Origin: Salinimicrobium catena
Lineage (GTDB): Bacteria > Bacteroidota > Bacteroidia > Flavobacteriales > Flavobacteriaceae
Assembly: GCF_900102915.1 (NCBI RefSeq)
Contig: NZ_FNGG01000001.1
Coordinates: forward strand, 124,001 to 188,000
DNA: 64,000 nucleotides
Reading direction: 5' to 3'
The position numbers and the translations under genes are program-made. The notes beneath the pieces are model-generated. The model had not been told where the DNA came from and ran no database searches. It saw nothing but the letters and a program-made list of their open reading frames with translations. This document shows, one piece after another, positions 26,062-34,322 of this stretch. How positions within the stretch are numbered: position 1 is the first letter of the stretch; each line of letters begins with the position of its first letter.

Positions 26062-26762
26062 TGCTATTATCGGCCCTCATATTCGGTGTACTGGGAAGCT
26101 TCCATTGCGTCGGCATGTGCGGGCCTATAGCTTTTATGCTGCCGGTGAGCAGGGACAACTCTGCTAAAAAATTCCTGCAGATCCTGTTTTACCACACCGG
26201 GCGGTTAATGGCCTACGGCCTAATAGGGCTGGCATTTGGAATGCTGGGAAAAAGCCTTAACTTTTTCGGGTTTCAGCAACAACTTTCGATCGCCGCCGGA
26301 GTTCTTATGATCGCGGTGATCGTCATTCCTTCCAAAACCTTTGGAAAATATAATTTTTCACGTCCTATATATAAGATAATAGGAAAGGTAAAAACTTCAC
26401 TTGGCGCTGCCTTGAAAAAGAGAACGGCAGATACTTTTTTCACCATTGGTTTCCTCAACGGGTTTCTTCCCTGCGGCCTGGTGTATATGGCGGCTTTTGG
26501 AGCCATCGCCTCGGGCACCATTTTAGAGGGAAGCCTGTACATGATCCTTTTTGGCGCGGGCACTATTCCCTTAATGACCTCCGCGGTCTACTTCAGCGGG
26601 ATGTTGAGCGGGATAATGAAAAGAAAGGTTCAGAAGGCCATTCCTGTTTTCGTTGTTATAGTAGGGATGCTGTTCATCATTCGCGGAATGGGGCTGAACA
26701 TTCCTTACCTCTCTCCTGCCCCGGTTACCGAAATGGTTTCAGCCTCAGCTTCCTGCCATTAA
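26061..26762 (+). CDS. TauE/SafE (UreH-like) membrane protein of the cco operon
   Basis: The 233-residue protein has about six helices and begins MLLSALIFGVLGSFHCVGMCGPIAFMLP. The HCxGMCG motif is characteristic of the sulfite-exporter-TauE/SafE-like proteins that regularly close cco operons and are thought to act in copper or cytochrome maturation. A second motif, GFLNGFLPCGLVYMA, marks the internal repeat. It overlaps ccoH by one nucleotide. The exact substrate is unknown. Confidence 0.85.
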   Translation: MLLSALIFGVLGSFHCVGMCGPIAFMLPVSRDNSAKKFLQILFYHTGRLMAYGLIGLAFGMLGKSLNFFGFQQQLSIAAGVLMIAVIVIPSKTFGKYNFSRPIYKIIGKVKTSLGAALKKRTADTFFTIGFLNGFLPCGLVYMAAFGAIASGTILEGSLYMILFGAGTIPLMTSAVYFSGMLSGIMKRKVQKAIPVFVVIVGMLFIIRGMGLNIPYLSPAPVTEMVSASASCH

Positions 26763-27050
26763 TTTTCTCTTTTATTTATTCAGAAAATATTTTAATTTGG
26801 ATGTTTTTGTCCTGATTACCAGCAGGTTTAAGGTTTGACATCCTAAAATTTCTCTAAAATCCTTAGCTGTAAAAGCTTGGAAAATAGAAAATTTGGAATC
26901 CATGATGCTCTGAAAACATGAGAATAATCATGCTTTTGAAGTTTCCGCCTCCTCTCAAAATCCCTAAACCCTTTATTTACGGGCCGTTACAGGTTTGTGA
27001 AAAAAATCTTAAAAGTAACTAAAAACCCCCGCAAAATTCTGAAGGAAACC
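26763..27050. other. intergenic region between the cco operon and yceI
   Basis: I see no gene in this stretch. It holds one isolated TGA-N6-TCA palindrome (26919-26930, ATGA-GAATAA-TCATG) with no -7 box at the regulon distance on either strand, so it is either a secondary site or chance. No clear terminator for the cco operon was found. Confidence 0.5.
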
Positions 27051-27093
27051 TGACCGCGGTCATACTTAAACCTGCATTTATGAGCCAACTTTG
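27051..27093 (+). promoter_or_regulatory. Crp/Fnr-type operator plus -7 box for yceI at 27116
   Basis: Palindrome CTGA-CCGCGG-TCATA (27051-27062; the core is a perfect palindrome) and -7 box CAACTTTG at 27086-27093, spacing 29.5 nt. The leader is about 18 nt. Confidence 0.75.
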
Positions 27094-27115
27094 TATCAAA
27101 TAAAAAACAGTAATC

Positions 27116-27706
27116 ATGAACACAACAAAAAACTTTTGGTTAGTACTTGGAAGCTTTCTTGTAATGATTTTTTCAGCCAATACCATCGCGGCTCAATCTT
27201 ATAATCTTAACAGCGGAGCTTCTAATTTAAAAGTAGAAGGTACTTCAAACATCCACGATTGGGAAATGACCGCAAAGGATTTCCAGGGGACTATGAAGGT
27301 AGAGATGGAAGACGGGCAATTGGTGAAGATCGATCAACTGGATTTTGCAGTAGTTGCCGAAAGTCTTAAAAGCGGTAAAGGCGGAATGGACAAGAACGCG
27401 TATAAAGCTTTAAACACAGATGATCACAAAAAGATCACTTATAAACTGGAAAAGGTAAACAACATTGACTGTACTTCAAGTTCTTCTTGCAAAGTGACAA
27501 CCAGCGGATACCTTACCATAGCAGGGACCAGGAAACTTGTAGACATCACCTTTGATGCAAAAGTGAACGGGAACCAGATCACCCTTAGCGGAAGCAAGAA
27601 AATCAACATGACCGACTATAAAGTAGACCCTCCAACAGCCATGTTTGGAACAATTACTACCGGAGAGGAAGTCAACATCAAATTTCAAGCGGCTTATTCA
27701 AAATAA
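27116..27706 (+). CDS. YceI family periplasmic protein
   Basis: YceI proteins are lipocalin-like barrels that bind polyisoprenoid-type lipids in the periplasm. The 196-residue protein has a signal peptide (about 1-26, ending IAAQ), SNLKVEGTSNIHDWEM (typical YceI start), a central AGTRKLVDITFD strand and a closing TDYKVDPPTAMFGTITTGEEVNIKF. A two-cysteine insertion (C-T-S-S-S-S-C) lies near residue 122. It carries a regulon promoter and precedes the porin by 55 nt. A role in quinone or lipid handling under low oxygen is only inference. Confidence 0.9.
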   Translation: MNTTKNFWLVLGSFLVMIFSANTIAAQSYNLNSGASNLKVEGTSNIHDWEMTAKDFQGTMKVEMEDGQLVKIDQLDFAVVAESLKSGKGGMDKNAYKALNTDDHKKITYKLEKVNNIDCTSSSSCKVTTSGYLTIAGTRKLVDITFDAKVNGNQITLSGSKKINMTDYKVDPPTAMFGTITTGEEVNIKFQAAYSK

Positions 27707-27761
27707 TTCATGAACAAAAACAGAGAAACAATTTAACTATCAACTTTTTACCATTAACAAA

Positions 27762-29057
27762 ATGAAAAACTTAATTAAATATTCCGGAATCGCACTTTTG
27801 ATGGCCATGGGCTTCCAGGTTCAGGCACAAGAGGTAGAAGTACAAGAAGAAGAACAAACCAAAACCATTTGGGACAGAGAACTTCCTAACTTTAGAGCTC
27901 CCGATCAAAGAGGGATCAACGAATTCGAACCTACAAAAGACACTGAAACTTCTTTTGACGGTGTACAGGTGAGAATTGGTGGGGCTTCAACTATCCAGTT
28001 CCAGTCTTTAGATCAAGAAAGTGACGCTATTGCACTTCCAGACCTTGAAGGAAACTTTAACCTTCCAACTGCAAACCTTGACCTTGATGTATTGCTTTAT
28101 GACGGTGTAAGAATGCACTTGAGAACTTATCTTTCTTCTCAACACCACACTGAAGCTTACGTAAAAGGAGGTTACATCCAGATAGACAAGCTTGACTTCA
28201 TCAGCGAAGGATTTGCTGCCGGACTTATGGATCACATGAGAATTCGTATCGGACACATGGAGAACAACTACGGTGATGCTCACTTTAGAAGAACTGACAA
28301 CGCGATGGCTCTTTACAACCCATTCGTAGGTAACTACCTAATGGACAGCTTTACTACAGAAGTTGGTGCAGAAGTGTACATGTTCAACGGACCATGGTTA
28401 GGTATGGTTGGATTCACAAACGGTAAATTGAACCAGTCTACTTCTGGTGACGGAGAAACCGATCCTTCATTCCTTGCAAAACTTGGATATGACAACCAGT
28501 TCTCTGATGATTTCAGATTCAGATTAACAGGATCTCTTTTCTACAGCGGACATAACTACGGACGTGGTAACTACCTTTACACTGGTGACCGTGCAGGTAC
28601 TCGCTACTACAACGTAATGAACGAAGAAGGTGGAGATTTCAGAGCTGGACGTATCAGCCCATCTTTCAAGAATGAAATGACCTCTTTCATGATCAACCCA
28701 TTCATCAAGTACGGTGGACTTGAATTCTTCGGAATCATTGAAACCATCTCTGGTCAGAACAAAGACGATAACGACACCAGAACTTACAACCACTATGCAG
28801 GTGAACTTATCTACAGATTTGGTGCCGAAGAAGATTTCTACCTAGGAGGTCGTTACAGCACTGTAGACGGAGAACTTGACAGCACTACCGATATCAGCGT
28901 AAACCGCTTCCAGCTAGGTGCCGGTTGGTTCATGACCAAAAACATCCTTGCTAAATTAGAGTATGTTACTCAGGATTACAACGATTACCCTGTAGGAAAC
29001 GTGCTTAATGGAGGAAACTTCAACGGAATTACGCTTGAGGCGGCAATAAGCTTCTAA
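27762..29057 (+). CDS. outer-membrane beta-barrel porin-like protein
   Basis: The 431-residue protein has a signal peptide (about 1-22, ending VQAQ), then alternating amphipathic strands and a C-terminal aromatic end (LEAAISF) typical of outer-membrane barrels. It resembles porins predicted in Bacteroidota; substrate unknown. Codon choice is markedly more biased than its neighbours (AAC, TAC, TTC, GGT, CGT), which suggests high expression. It follows yceI without an obvious terminator and ends in a strong one. Confidence 0.78.
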   Translation: MKNLIKYSGIALLMAMGFQVQAQEVEVQEEEQTKTIWDRELPNFRAPDQRGINEFEPTKDTETSFDGVQVRIGGASTIQFQSLDQESDAIALPDLEGNFNLPTANLDLDVLLYDGVRMHLRTYLSSQHHTEAYVKGGYIQIDKLDFISEGFAAGLMDHMRIRIGHMENNYGDAHFRRTDNAMALYNPFVGNYLMDSFTTEVGAEVYMFNGPWLGMVGFTNGKLNQSTSGDGETDPSFLAKLGYDNQFSDDFRFRLTGSLFYSGHNYGRGNYLYTGDRAGTRYYNVMNEEGGDFRAGRISPSFKNEMTSFMINPFIKYGGLEFFGIIETISGQNKDDNDTRTYNHYAGELIYRFGAEEDFYLGGRYSTVDGELDSTTDISVNRFQLGAGWFMTKNILAKLEYVTQDYNDYPVGNVLNGGNFNGITLEAAISF

Positions 29058-29079
29058 GATTTCGTTTGAACTTAGCCCG

Positions 29080-29112
29080 AAAATGGGGGAACAGGGTTCC
29101 CCCATTTTTTTT
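29080..29112 (+). terminator. rho-independent terminator after the porin gene
   Basis: AAAATGGGGGAAC and GTTCCCCCATTTT form a 13-bp stem with a 3-nt loop, followed by a T-run. Confidence 0.95.
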
Positions 29113-29130
29113 ACCTAAATTTATACTCCT

Positions 29131-29706
29131 ATGAAAAAGTTAATGCTAATCGCTCTGTTACTGCTTTCAGGTGCATTGGTCCATGCCCAAAACAACTTTC
29201 ATGAAAAAAAGGTAACAGTACTGCCCACAAGTCAGCTCTCCATCAACGGAGATACCAACATCAATAAATTCGAGTGTGTCTTTGACACAGAATATTTGAA
29301 CGAAGGGAAAAAGGTCTATTATTCCAGGAGAGATTCAATAATGAAATTCACGGGAGCCATTCTCGTTCTCAATACCCAGGGTTTTGACTGCGGAAATAAA
29401 GGGATCAATCAGGATTTTCATGATCTCATTAAATCTGATGAGTACCCCGAGATCCATTTAGAAATAAACCAGGTAAGGCTTAGAACTTCTGAATTTGGTG
29501 TTGCTACCATCTGCATTACCATGGCAGGAAAACAGAAGTACTACGAGGTTCCTATCAATATTAAAGATGGTAAAATTGCCGAATTCCAGGGAGAACTGGA
29601 GTTGAACATAAAAGACTTCGGCCTGGAACCTCCCAAGAAATTGTTCGGTATTATTGTGGTAAAAGATGACATAGAGATCAATTTTGATCTGAAGGTTAAA
29701 AAATAA
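29131..29706 (+). CDS. YceI-like periplasmic protein
   Basis: The 191-residue protein has a signal peptide (about 1-19, ending VHAQ) and a divergent YceI fold: LSINGDTNINKFECVF near the start and LNIKDFGLEPPKKLFGIIVVKDDIEINF at the end. This matches the overall plan of the first YceI protein 2 kb upstream, but with low similarity. It is followed after 13 nt by the CoA-transferase gene, so the two are probably co-transcribed. Confidence 0.8.
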   Translation: MKKLMLIALLLLSGALVHAQNNFHEKKVTVLPTSQLSINGDTNINKFECVFDTEYLNEGKKVYYSRRDSIMKFTGAILVLNTQGFDCGNKGINQDFHDLIKSDEYPEIHLEINQVRLRTSEFGVATICITMAGKQKYYEVPINIKDGKIAEFQGELELNIKDFGLEPPKKLFGIIVVKDDIEINFDLKVKK

Positions 29707-29719
29707 AGAAGAGAAAAAA

Positions 29720-30994
29720 ATGGAGATCGTTTCAGCTGCAGAAGCAGTTTCGCATGTAAAGTCGGGTGACAGAGTATTTTTTCAGGGAGCCGCCATGACC
29801 CCGAAGGTTCTCATAAATGCCCTGACGGACCGGTATGAAGAACTTGAAGACGTAGAACTGTTTCAGATACACACTGAAGGAAAAGCCAAGTATACAGAGG
29901 AGCCTTACAGGAATTCCTTTCGCACCAACAGTTGTTTTGCCTCAGGAAATGTGCGGGATGCGATCAACTCCAGTTATGGCGCTTATATCCCCATCTTTCT
30001 TAGCGAGATCCACCTGTTGTTCAGGAAGAACATTCTGCCATTGGATGTGGCTTTCATACAGGTATCCCCGCCAGACAAGCATGGGTACTGTTCTCTTGGA
30101 GTTTCTGTAGACATAACTTTGCCGGCCATTCAAACCGCGAAAAAGGTGATCGCGCAGATCAATCCGCAGGTACCAAGGACCCACGGGGACGGAATCATCC
30201 ACATCAGCAAGATATTTGCCGCTACCCAGGTAGACACTCCTATCCATACGCATGATATGGAAGCTCCTTCAGAAATTGAGCAACAGATAGGGAAACATGT
30301 AGCGGGATTGATAGAAGACGGTGCCACCCTGCAAATGGGTATAGGCGGAATACCAAATGTGGTGCTTTCCAACCTTATGAACCACAAGCGTCTGGGAATT
30401 CACACCGAAATGTTCTCTGATGGGATCTTGCCGCTGGTAGAAAAAGGTATTATTACCGGAGAGGAAAAAGAGATCAAGACCGGAAAGATCGTTACCTGCT
30501 TTGCCCTGGGCTCGCAGAAGCTTTACGATTTTATAGATGACAACCCGCTTATCCATTTCAAGGAAGCAGGATATACAAATGATACGGCCATTATTCGGCA
30601 GAACCCAAAGGTCACAGCCATTAACAGTGCCATTGAAATAGACCTTACGGGACAGGTGTGTGCTGATACTATCGGGAATTACCAGTATTCCGGAGTAGGC
30701 GGACAAATGGATTTTATACGAGGTGCTTCTCTTTCTGAAGGCGGAAAGGCCATTATTGCCATGCCTTCCATCACCAGTAAAGGGATCTCGAAGATCGTTC
30801 CTTACCTTAAAGAAGGTGCCGGAGTGACCACTACACGCGCTCACGTGCATTATATAGCCACAGAATATGGCGTGGTGAACCTTTATGGCAAAAACCTTAA
30901 ACAACGCGCACAGGCGCTTATATCCATCGCACATCCGGAGCACAGGGAACAGCTGGAAAAAGAAGCCTTTTCCAGGATCAACAAGACACGCTAA
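29720..30994 (+). CDS. acetyl-CoA hydrolase/CoA-transferase family protein
   Basis: The 424-residue cytosolic enzyme belongs to the class I acetyl-CoA hydrolase/4-hydroxybutyrate CoA-transferase family. Seen: TLQMGIGGIPNVV, IHTEMFSDGI with the likely catalytic Glu, SGVGGQMDFIRGAS, and YGVVNLYGKNLKQRAQALI. It would exchange or hydrolyse acyl-CoA with acetate or a similar acid. The likely context is acetate or acyl-CoA overflow when PFOR runs without oxygen, but that is inference. It lies 13 nt after the YceI-like gene. Confidence 0.88.
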   Translation: MEIVSAAEAVSHVKSGDRVFFQGAAMTPKVLINALTDRYEELEDVELFQIHTEGKAKYTEEPYRNSFRTNSCFASGNVRDAINSSYGAYIPIFLSEIHLLFRKNILPLDVAFIQVSPPDKHGYCSLGVSVDITLPAIQTAKKVIAQINPQVPRTHGDGIIHISKIFAATQVDTPIHTHDMEAPSEIEQQIGKHVAGLIEDGATLQMGIGGIPNVVLSNLMNHKRLGIHTEMFSDGILPLVEKGIITGEEKEIKTGKIVTCFALGSQKLYDFIDDNPLIHFKEAGYTNDTAIIRQNPKVTAINSAIEIDLTGQVCADTIGNYQYSGVGGQMDFIRGASLSEGGKAIIAMPSITSKGISKIVPYLKEGAGVTTTRAHVHYIATEYGVVNLYGKNLKQRAQALISIAHPEHREQLEKEAFSRINKTR

Positions 30995-31083
30995 CCGGCA
31001 TAAAGATGTCCTAAAACCGGTTTTTCCGGAAGCGATTTTCATTCAAAATTTTTAACTTTAAATCCTGTATTAAATCAGCAGTT

Positions 31084-31383
31084 ATGAAAAGTAGTTTTAA
31101 TGAGATCATCAAGGACGACAAACCCGTTTTGGTAGATTTCTATGCAGACTGGTGCGGGCCCTGCAAGACGCTGGCGCCAATTCTTCAGGAAACCAAAGCA
31201 GAATTGGGTGATGATGTAAAGATCGTAAAGATAGATGTGGACAAGAACCAGGAACTTTCCGAGAAATACCAGGTTCGCGGCGTGCCTACCCTGATCCTTT
31301 TCAAGAACGGACAACAACTTTGGAGACAGTCTGGCGTTGTTCAGAAATCTGCACTGGTGCAGTTGTTAAGATCGCACCAATAG
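31084..31383 (+). CDS. thioredoxin
   Basis: The 99-residue single-domain thioredoxin has the active site WCGPC (in FYADWCGPCKTLAP) and the cis-proline VRGVPTLILF. There is no signal peptide, so it is cytoplasmic. It is followed 4 nt later by a Crp/Fnr-type regulator, and the two are clearly co-transcribed. A weak -7 box TAACTTTA is at 31053-31060, without the regulon palindrome. Confidence 0.95.
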   Translation: MKSSFNEIIKDDKPVLVDFYADWCGPCKTLAPILQETKAELGDDVKIVKIDVDKNQELSEKYQVRGVPTLILFKNGQQLWRQSGVVQKSALVQLLRSHQ

Positions 31384-31387
31384 TTCT

Positions 31388-31984
31388 ATGATCGACGAAA
31401 ACCTCCTGCTCGACTTCGGAGCAAAAAAAATATCCTTTTCAAAGGGCGACCAGCTCTTCAGGGAAGGGGAAAGCGCGCTGAACTTTTACCAGGTGGTTTC
31501 CGGAGAGATCAAAATGAACAACTACAATGAAGACGGCAAGGAATTCATCCAGGGAATTTTTGCCATGGGCCAGAGTTTTGGCGAACCTCCGCTCCTGGCC
31601 AACGTAAAGTATCCGGCGAATGCAGAAGCGATTTCAGATGCTGAAGTTCTCCAGCTGTCAAAAGAGAACTTCTTAAAACTTTTGACCTCCAATCCCGCGG
31701 TACACTTAAAGATCACCGAAACCCTGGCAAAAAGGTTATTTTATAAAGCTATTATGGTCTCTGAGATCTCCAGCCAGGAACCCGAACACCGCATTCTACG
31801 AATTCTCGATTACCTCAAGAAATATGTGCACAAAGTCGAAGGTAAATTTGCGTACAGGGTAGATCTCACCCGCCAACAACTCGCCGACCTTACCGGCCTT
31901 AGGGTGGAAACAGTGATAAGAGCCACCAAATCTCTTGAGAAAAAAGGCGAGGTACAGATCAAAAAACGCAAGCTTTACAGATAA
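31388..31984 (+). CDS. Crp/Fnr family transcription regulator without cysteines
   Basis: The 198-residue one-component regulator has a cNMP-binding-like domain (about 10-120), a dimer helix and a C-terminal winged HTH (LTRQQLADLTGLRVETVIRA). The recognition helix keeps the Glu and Arg (VETVIR) that contact TGA half-sites, so it could read the TGA-N6-TCA operators of this window. It contains no cysteine at all, which excludes an Fnr-type Fe-S cluster; heme (as in DNR-type NO sensors) or no ligand would be alternatives. It is coupled to thioredoxin (4-nt gap) and followed by a terminator. Confidence 0.92.
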   Translation: MIDENLLLDFGAKKISFSKGDQLFREGESALNFYQVVSGEIKMNNYNEDGKEFIQGIFAMGQSFGEPPLLANVKYPANAEAISDAEVLQLSKENFLKLLTSNPAVHLKITETLAKRLFYKAIMVSEISSQEPEHRILRILDYLKKYVHKVEGKFAYRVDLTRQQLADLTGLRVETVIRATKSLEKKGEVQIKKRKLYR

Positions 31985-32015
31985 AACTCCTGAAGCTTAA
32001 TACTTTAAAAAATAT

Positions 32016-32041
32016 AAAGCAGACACAAATGTCTGCTTTTA
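32016..32041 (+). terminator. rho-independent terminator after the Crp/Fnr gene
   Basis: AAAGCAGACA and TGTCTGCTTT form a 10-bp stem with a 4-nt loop, ending in TTTTAT. It directly abuts the operator at 32042. Confidence 0.85.
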
Positions 32042-32084
32042 TGATTCAGGTCATATTCTCCCACAGGCTCTCCCTTTAGATTTG
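32042..32084 (+). promoter_or_regulatory. Crp/Fnr-type operator plus -7 box for the membrane protein-hemoglobin pair
   Basis: Palindrome ATGA-TTCAGG-TCATAT (32042-32053) and a perfect -7 box TAGATTTG at 32077-32084, spacing 29.5 nt. The predicted start is near 32089, 22 nt before the ATG. Confidence 0.85.
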
Positions 32085-32110
32085 TACCATAACTAAAAAA
32101 CGAGCAAGTT

Positions 32111-32401
32111 ATGAGACTTTACAACAATTTATACAAAGATTTTGAGGAATTATTCGTGGGATATTCGGCTTTGGCCATCATCCTTTCTACCTGTTTAGGA
32201 GCCGCATCGGCCATGGTGATCTTGATGAACGGTCATGACCTCCTCCAGATGATACAATTATTTGTTGTGGTGGCAGTGTGCATGATCTACATGGTTACAG
32301 TTCTCGCCCAAATGAAAGCGAAATTTGTTTTTAATACCTTAATTTTGAGCCTGGTTGTAAGCAGCGTCCTTCTTCTTGTGAACGTGTGGATGCGTTACTA
32401 A
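32111..32401 (+). CDS. small three-helix membrane protein, function unknown
   Basis: The 96-residue protein has three predicted helices (about 17-38, 45-66 and 72-93) and a polar N-terminus (RLYNNLYKDFEELFVGYS). I do not recognise the family. It is first in a two-gene unit with a truncated hemoglobin (10 nt apart) and is driven by a regulon-type promoter. This suggests a role in NO or oxygen response at the membrane. Confidence 0.65.
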   Translation: MRLYNNLYKDFEELFVGYSALAIILSTCLGAASAMVILMNGHDLLQMIQLFVVVAVCMIYMVTVLAQMKAKFVFNTLILSLVVSSVLLLVNVWMRY

Positions 32402-32411
32402 AAGCACTCAA

Positions 32412-32801
32412 ATGAAAACCGATATAATGAACAGGGAGGATGTTTTCCTCCTTGTTTCTTCTTTTTATTCCAAAGTAAGGGCAAATCCGGAGATCAGCCA
32501 CTTCTTCAATGAGACCATTGAAGATTGGCCCTCACATTTGGAAAAACTTACCGACTTCTGGGAAACCAACCTGTTCATGGTGAGCAAATTCCGAGGCAAT
32601 CCCATGCGGGCGCATAAGGAAGTGGATACCAGGTTCAACAACAGCATTGAACAAAGACATTTTGGAGTATGGCTAAACATGTGGTTTGAGACCATTGATG
32701 AACTTTTTGAGGGCGACAGGGCGAACATCGCGAAGAACCGTGCCCGGAATATGGCAGGAAACCTGTTCATGAATATGTATTTAAGCCGCTCTAAAGGCTG
32801 A
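32412..32801 (+). CDS. group III truncated hemoglobin
   Basis: The 129-residue globin has FYSKVRANPEISHFF at the start and the group III pattern QRHFGVWLNMWFETID with the proximal heme His. Truncated hemoglobins bind O2 or NO and can detoxify NO. An alternative start at 32427 (MNREDVFLL) would shorten it by five residues. It is second in the unit with the 96-residue membrane protein, and a bidirectional terminator follows. Confidence 0.9.
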   Translation: MKTDIMNREDVFLLVSSFYSKVRANPEISHFFNETIEDWPSHLEKLTDFWETNLFMVSKFRGNPMRAHKEVDTRFNNSIEQRHFGVWLNMWFETIDELFEGDRANIAKNRARNMAGNLFMNMYLSRSKG

Positions 32802-32818
32802 TCTTTCAACCTCTATAA

Positions 32819-32852
32819 ATAAAAAAACCGAAGGCTGCCCTTCGGTTTTTTT
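32819..32852. terminator. bidirectional terminator between the hemoglobin gene and hemN
   Basis: AAAAAAACCGAAGG and CCTTCGGTTTTTTT form a stem with a short loop and U-tracts in both directions; it serves the two convergent units. Confidence 0.9.
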
Positions 32853-32873
32853 GTTGGGAAATCGCCAACCCCT

Positions 32874-34238
32874 CTATACCGTCATTGAGAAGAGTTGAGT
32901 TTCCGGCTTGCTTCTTTGCAATAAGAGGTCAAAAGCCATACACACATTGCGTACGAATGGCCTCCCCTCCTCTTTTATGGTAAGTTTTTCGTTCTCAAAT
33001 GTAATTAGGCCGTCTGCTTCCATTTCTTTCAGGCGGATGAGGACATCAGGTAATTCCGGAAAGTGATCTTTCTCATCGCTCCAGGAAGTTTCCAGATTAC
33101 ACATCAGGTTAAGAATGTGCCTTCTCAGCTTTTCATCTTCTTCTGTAAGAATATGGCCCCTGTAAAGCGGAAGTTCTCCCTTCTCCAGGATCTCGTAATA
33201 TTCTTCTATGGTCTTTACATTTTGCGCGAAACCAGTCCAGCTGTCACTAATGGCCGAAACCCCCAACCCTATCATCACTTTTGTCTTGGATGAGGTGTAA
33301 CCCATAAAGTTGCGGTGCATCTTTTTATTTTCAACCGCCCTGTAAAGAGAATCTGTTTTCAGCGCGAAATGGTCCATTCCTATTTCCACGTAACCGGCTT
33401 CGGCCAGCATTCTTTTCCCCGTCTCGTACATTTCCCGTTTTACATCGGCCGTTGGCAGGTCCTCTTCTTTAAAGCCGCGCTGTCCGTTCCCTTTTATCCA
33501 CGGAACATGAGCGTAACTGTAGAAAGCGATCCTGTCCGGCATTAGCTCCTTGGTCTTTTCAATGGTGCTTTTGATATGCTCTACCGTCTGAAATGGCAGC
33601 CCGAAGATGATATCATGTCCCACCGAAGTATATCCGATCTCCCTGGCCTGCTCGGTGGCATTCTTTACGTTCACAAATGGCTGAAAACGATGAATGGCCT
33701 GCTGCACCACCAAATTGTAGTCCTGCACCCCATAGCTCACCCGGTCAAAACCAAGCTCATACAATGCCTGTAAATGCTCTTTTTTGGTATTGTTGGGATG
33801 ACCTTCAAAACTGAAGTCAAATTCTTCGGCCTTAATGGCTTTTTCAAAGATCCCGTTAAGCAAAAGTTTGAGGTTTTCCGCAGAAAAGAAAGTGGGGGTT
33901 CCCCCGCCCAGGTGGATCTCCCTTATTACTGGTCTGTCTTCCAAAAGCTCCAGGTAAAGGTCCCATTCTTCCAGTACTGCCGCGATGTAGGGCGATTCTA
34001 CCTCATGGCGTTTGGTGATTCGTTTGTTGCATCCGCAAAAGGTACACAGGCTTTCGCAGAAGGGCAGGTGAAAATACAGGCTTATCCCCTCACTTTCATT
34101 GCTCTCCAAAAATGATCTTTTCAGGGTCTTTTTGTACTCCTCAATACTAAAGTTTCCCTGATCCCAATACGGCACGGTAGGATAACTGGTGTATCTTGGC
34201 CCGGCCACATTGTACTTGTTAATTAAAAAATTGCTCAT
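32874..34238 (-). CDS. hemN: oxygen-independent coproporphyrinogen III dehydrogenase
   Basis: HemN is the radical-SAM enzyme that converts coproporphyrinogen III to protoporphyrinogen IX without oxygen. The 454-residue protein has YVAGPRYTSYPT-like start motif (NVAGPRYTSYPT), the radical SAM cluster CxxxCxxC in FCESLCTFCGCN, GGGTPTF, and a C-terminal HemN domain. The ATG at 34238 is chosen because the predicted -7 box lies at 34256-34263, so the longer frame from 34295 would begin upstream of the transcript. Anaerobic heme supply fits the heme-rich respiratory genes around it. Confidence 0.95.
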   Translation of the reverse strand: MSNFLINKYNVAGPRYTSYPTVPYWDQGNFSIEEYKKTLKRSFLESNESEGISLYFHLPFCESLCTFCGCNKRITKRHEVESPYIAAVLEEWDLYLELLEDRPVIREIHLGGGTPTFFSAENLKLLLNGIFEKAIKAEEFDFSFEGHPNNTKKEHLQALYELGFDRVSYGVQDYNLVVQQAIHRFQPFVNVKNATEQAREIGYTSVGHDIIFGLPFQTVEHIKSTIEKTKELMPDRIAFYSYAHVPWIKGNGQRGFKEEDLPTADVKREMYETGKRMLAEAGYVEIGMDHFALKTDSLYRAVENKKMHRNFMGYTSSKTKVMIGLGVSAISDSWTGFAQNVKTIEEYYEILEKGELPLYRGHILTEEDEKLRRHILNLMCNLETSWSDEKDHFPELPDVLIRLKEMEADGLITFENEKLTIKEEGRPFVRNVCMAFDLLLQRSKPETQLFSMTV

Positions 34239-34255
34239 TCCTAATAGTTTGTGAG

Positions 34256-34298
34256 CAAAATTATGGGATGAATTGGTCCTAAAATATGATTCCAATCA
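34256..34298 (-). promoter_or_regulatory. Crp/Fnr-type operator plus -7 box for hemN
   Basis: The minus strand reads CTGA-TTGGAA-TCATAT (34298-34287), then a perfect -7 box TAATTTTG (34263-34256), spacing 29.5 nt. It lies between the stop of the AsmA-like gene and hemN. Confidence 0.85.
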
Positions 34299-34322
34299 GG
34301 TAGGCAGGCTTCTTCGGAAAGA

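Noticed and set aside
26919-26930. Twelfth TGA-N6-TCA palindrome.
   Set aside because: No -7 box at the regulon spacing on either strand; it is listed only as part of the intergenic region.
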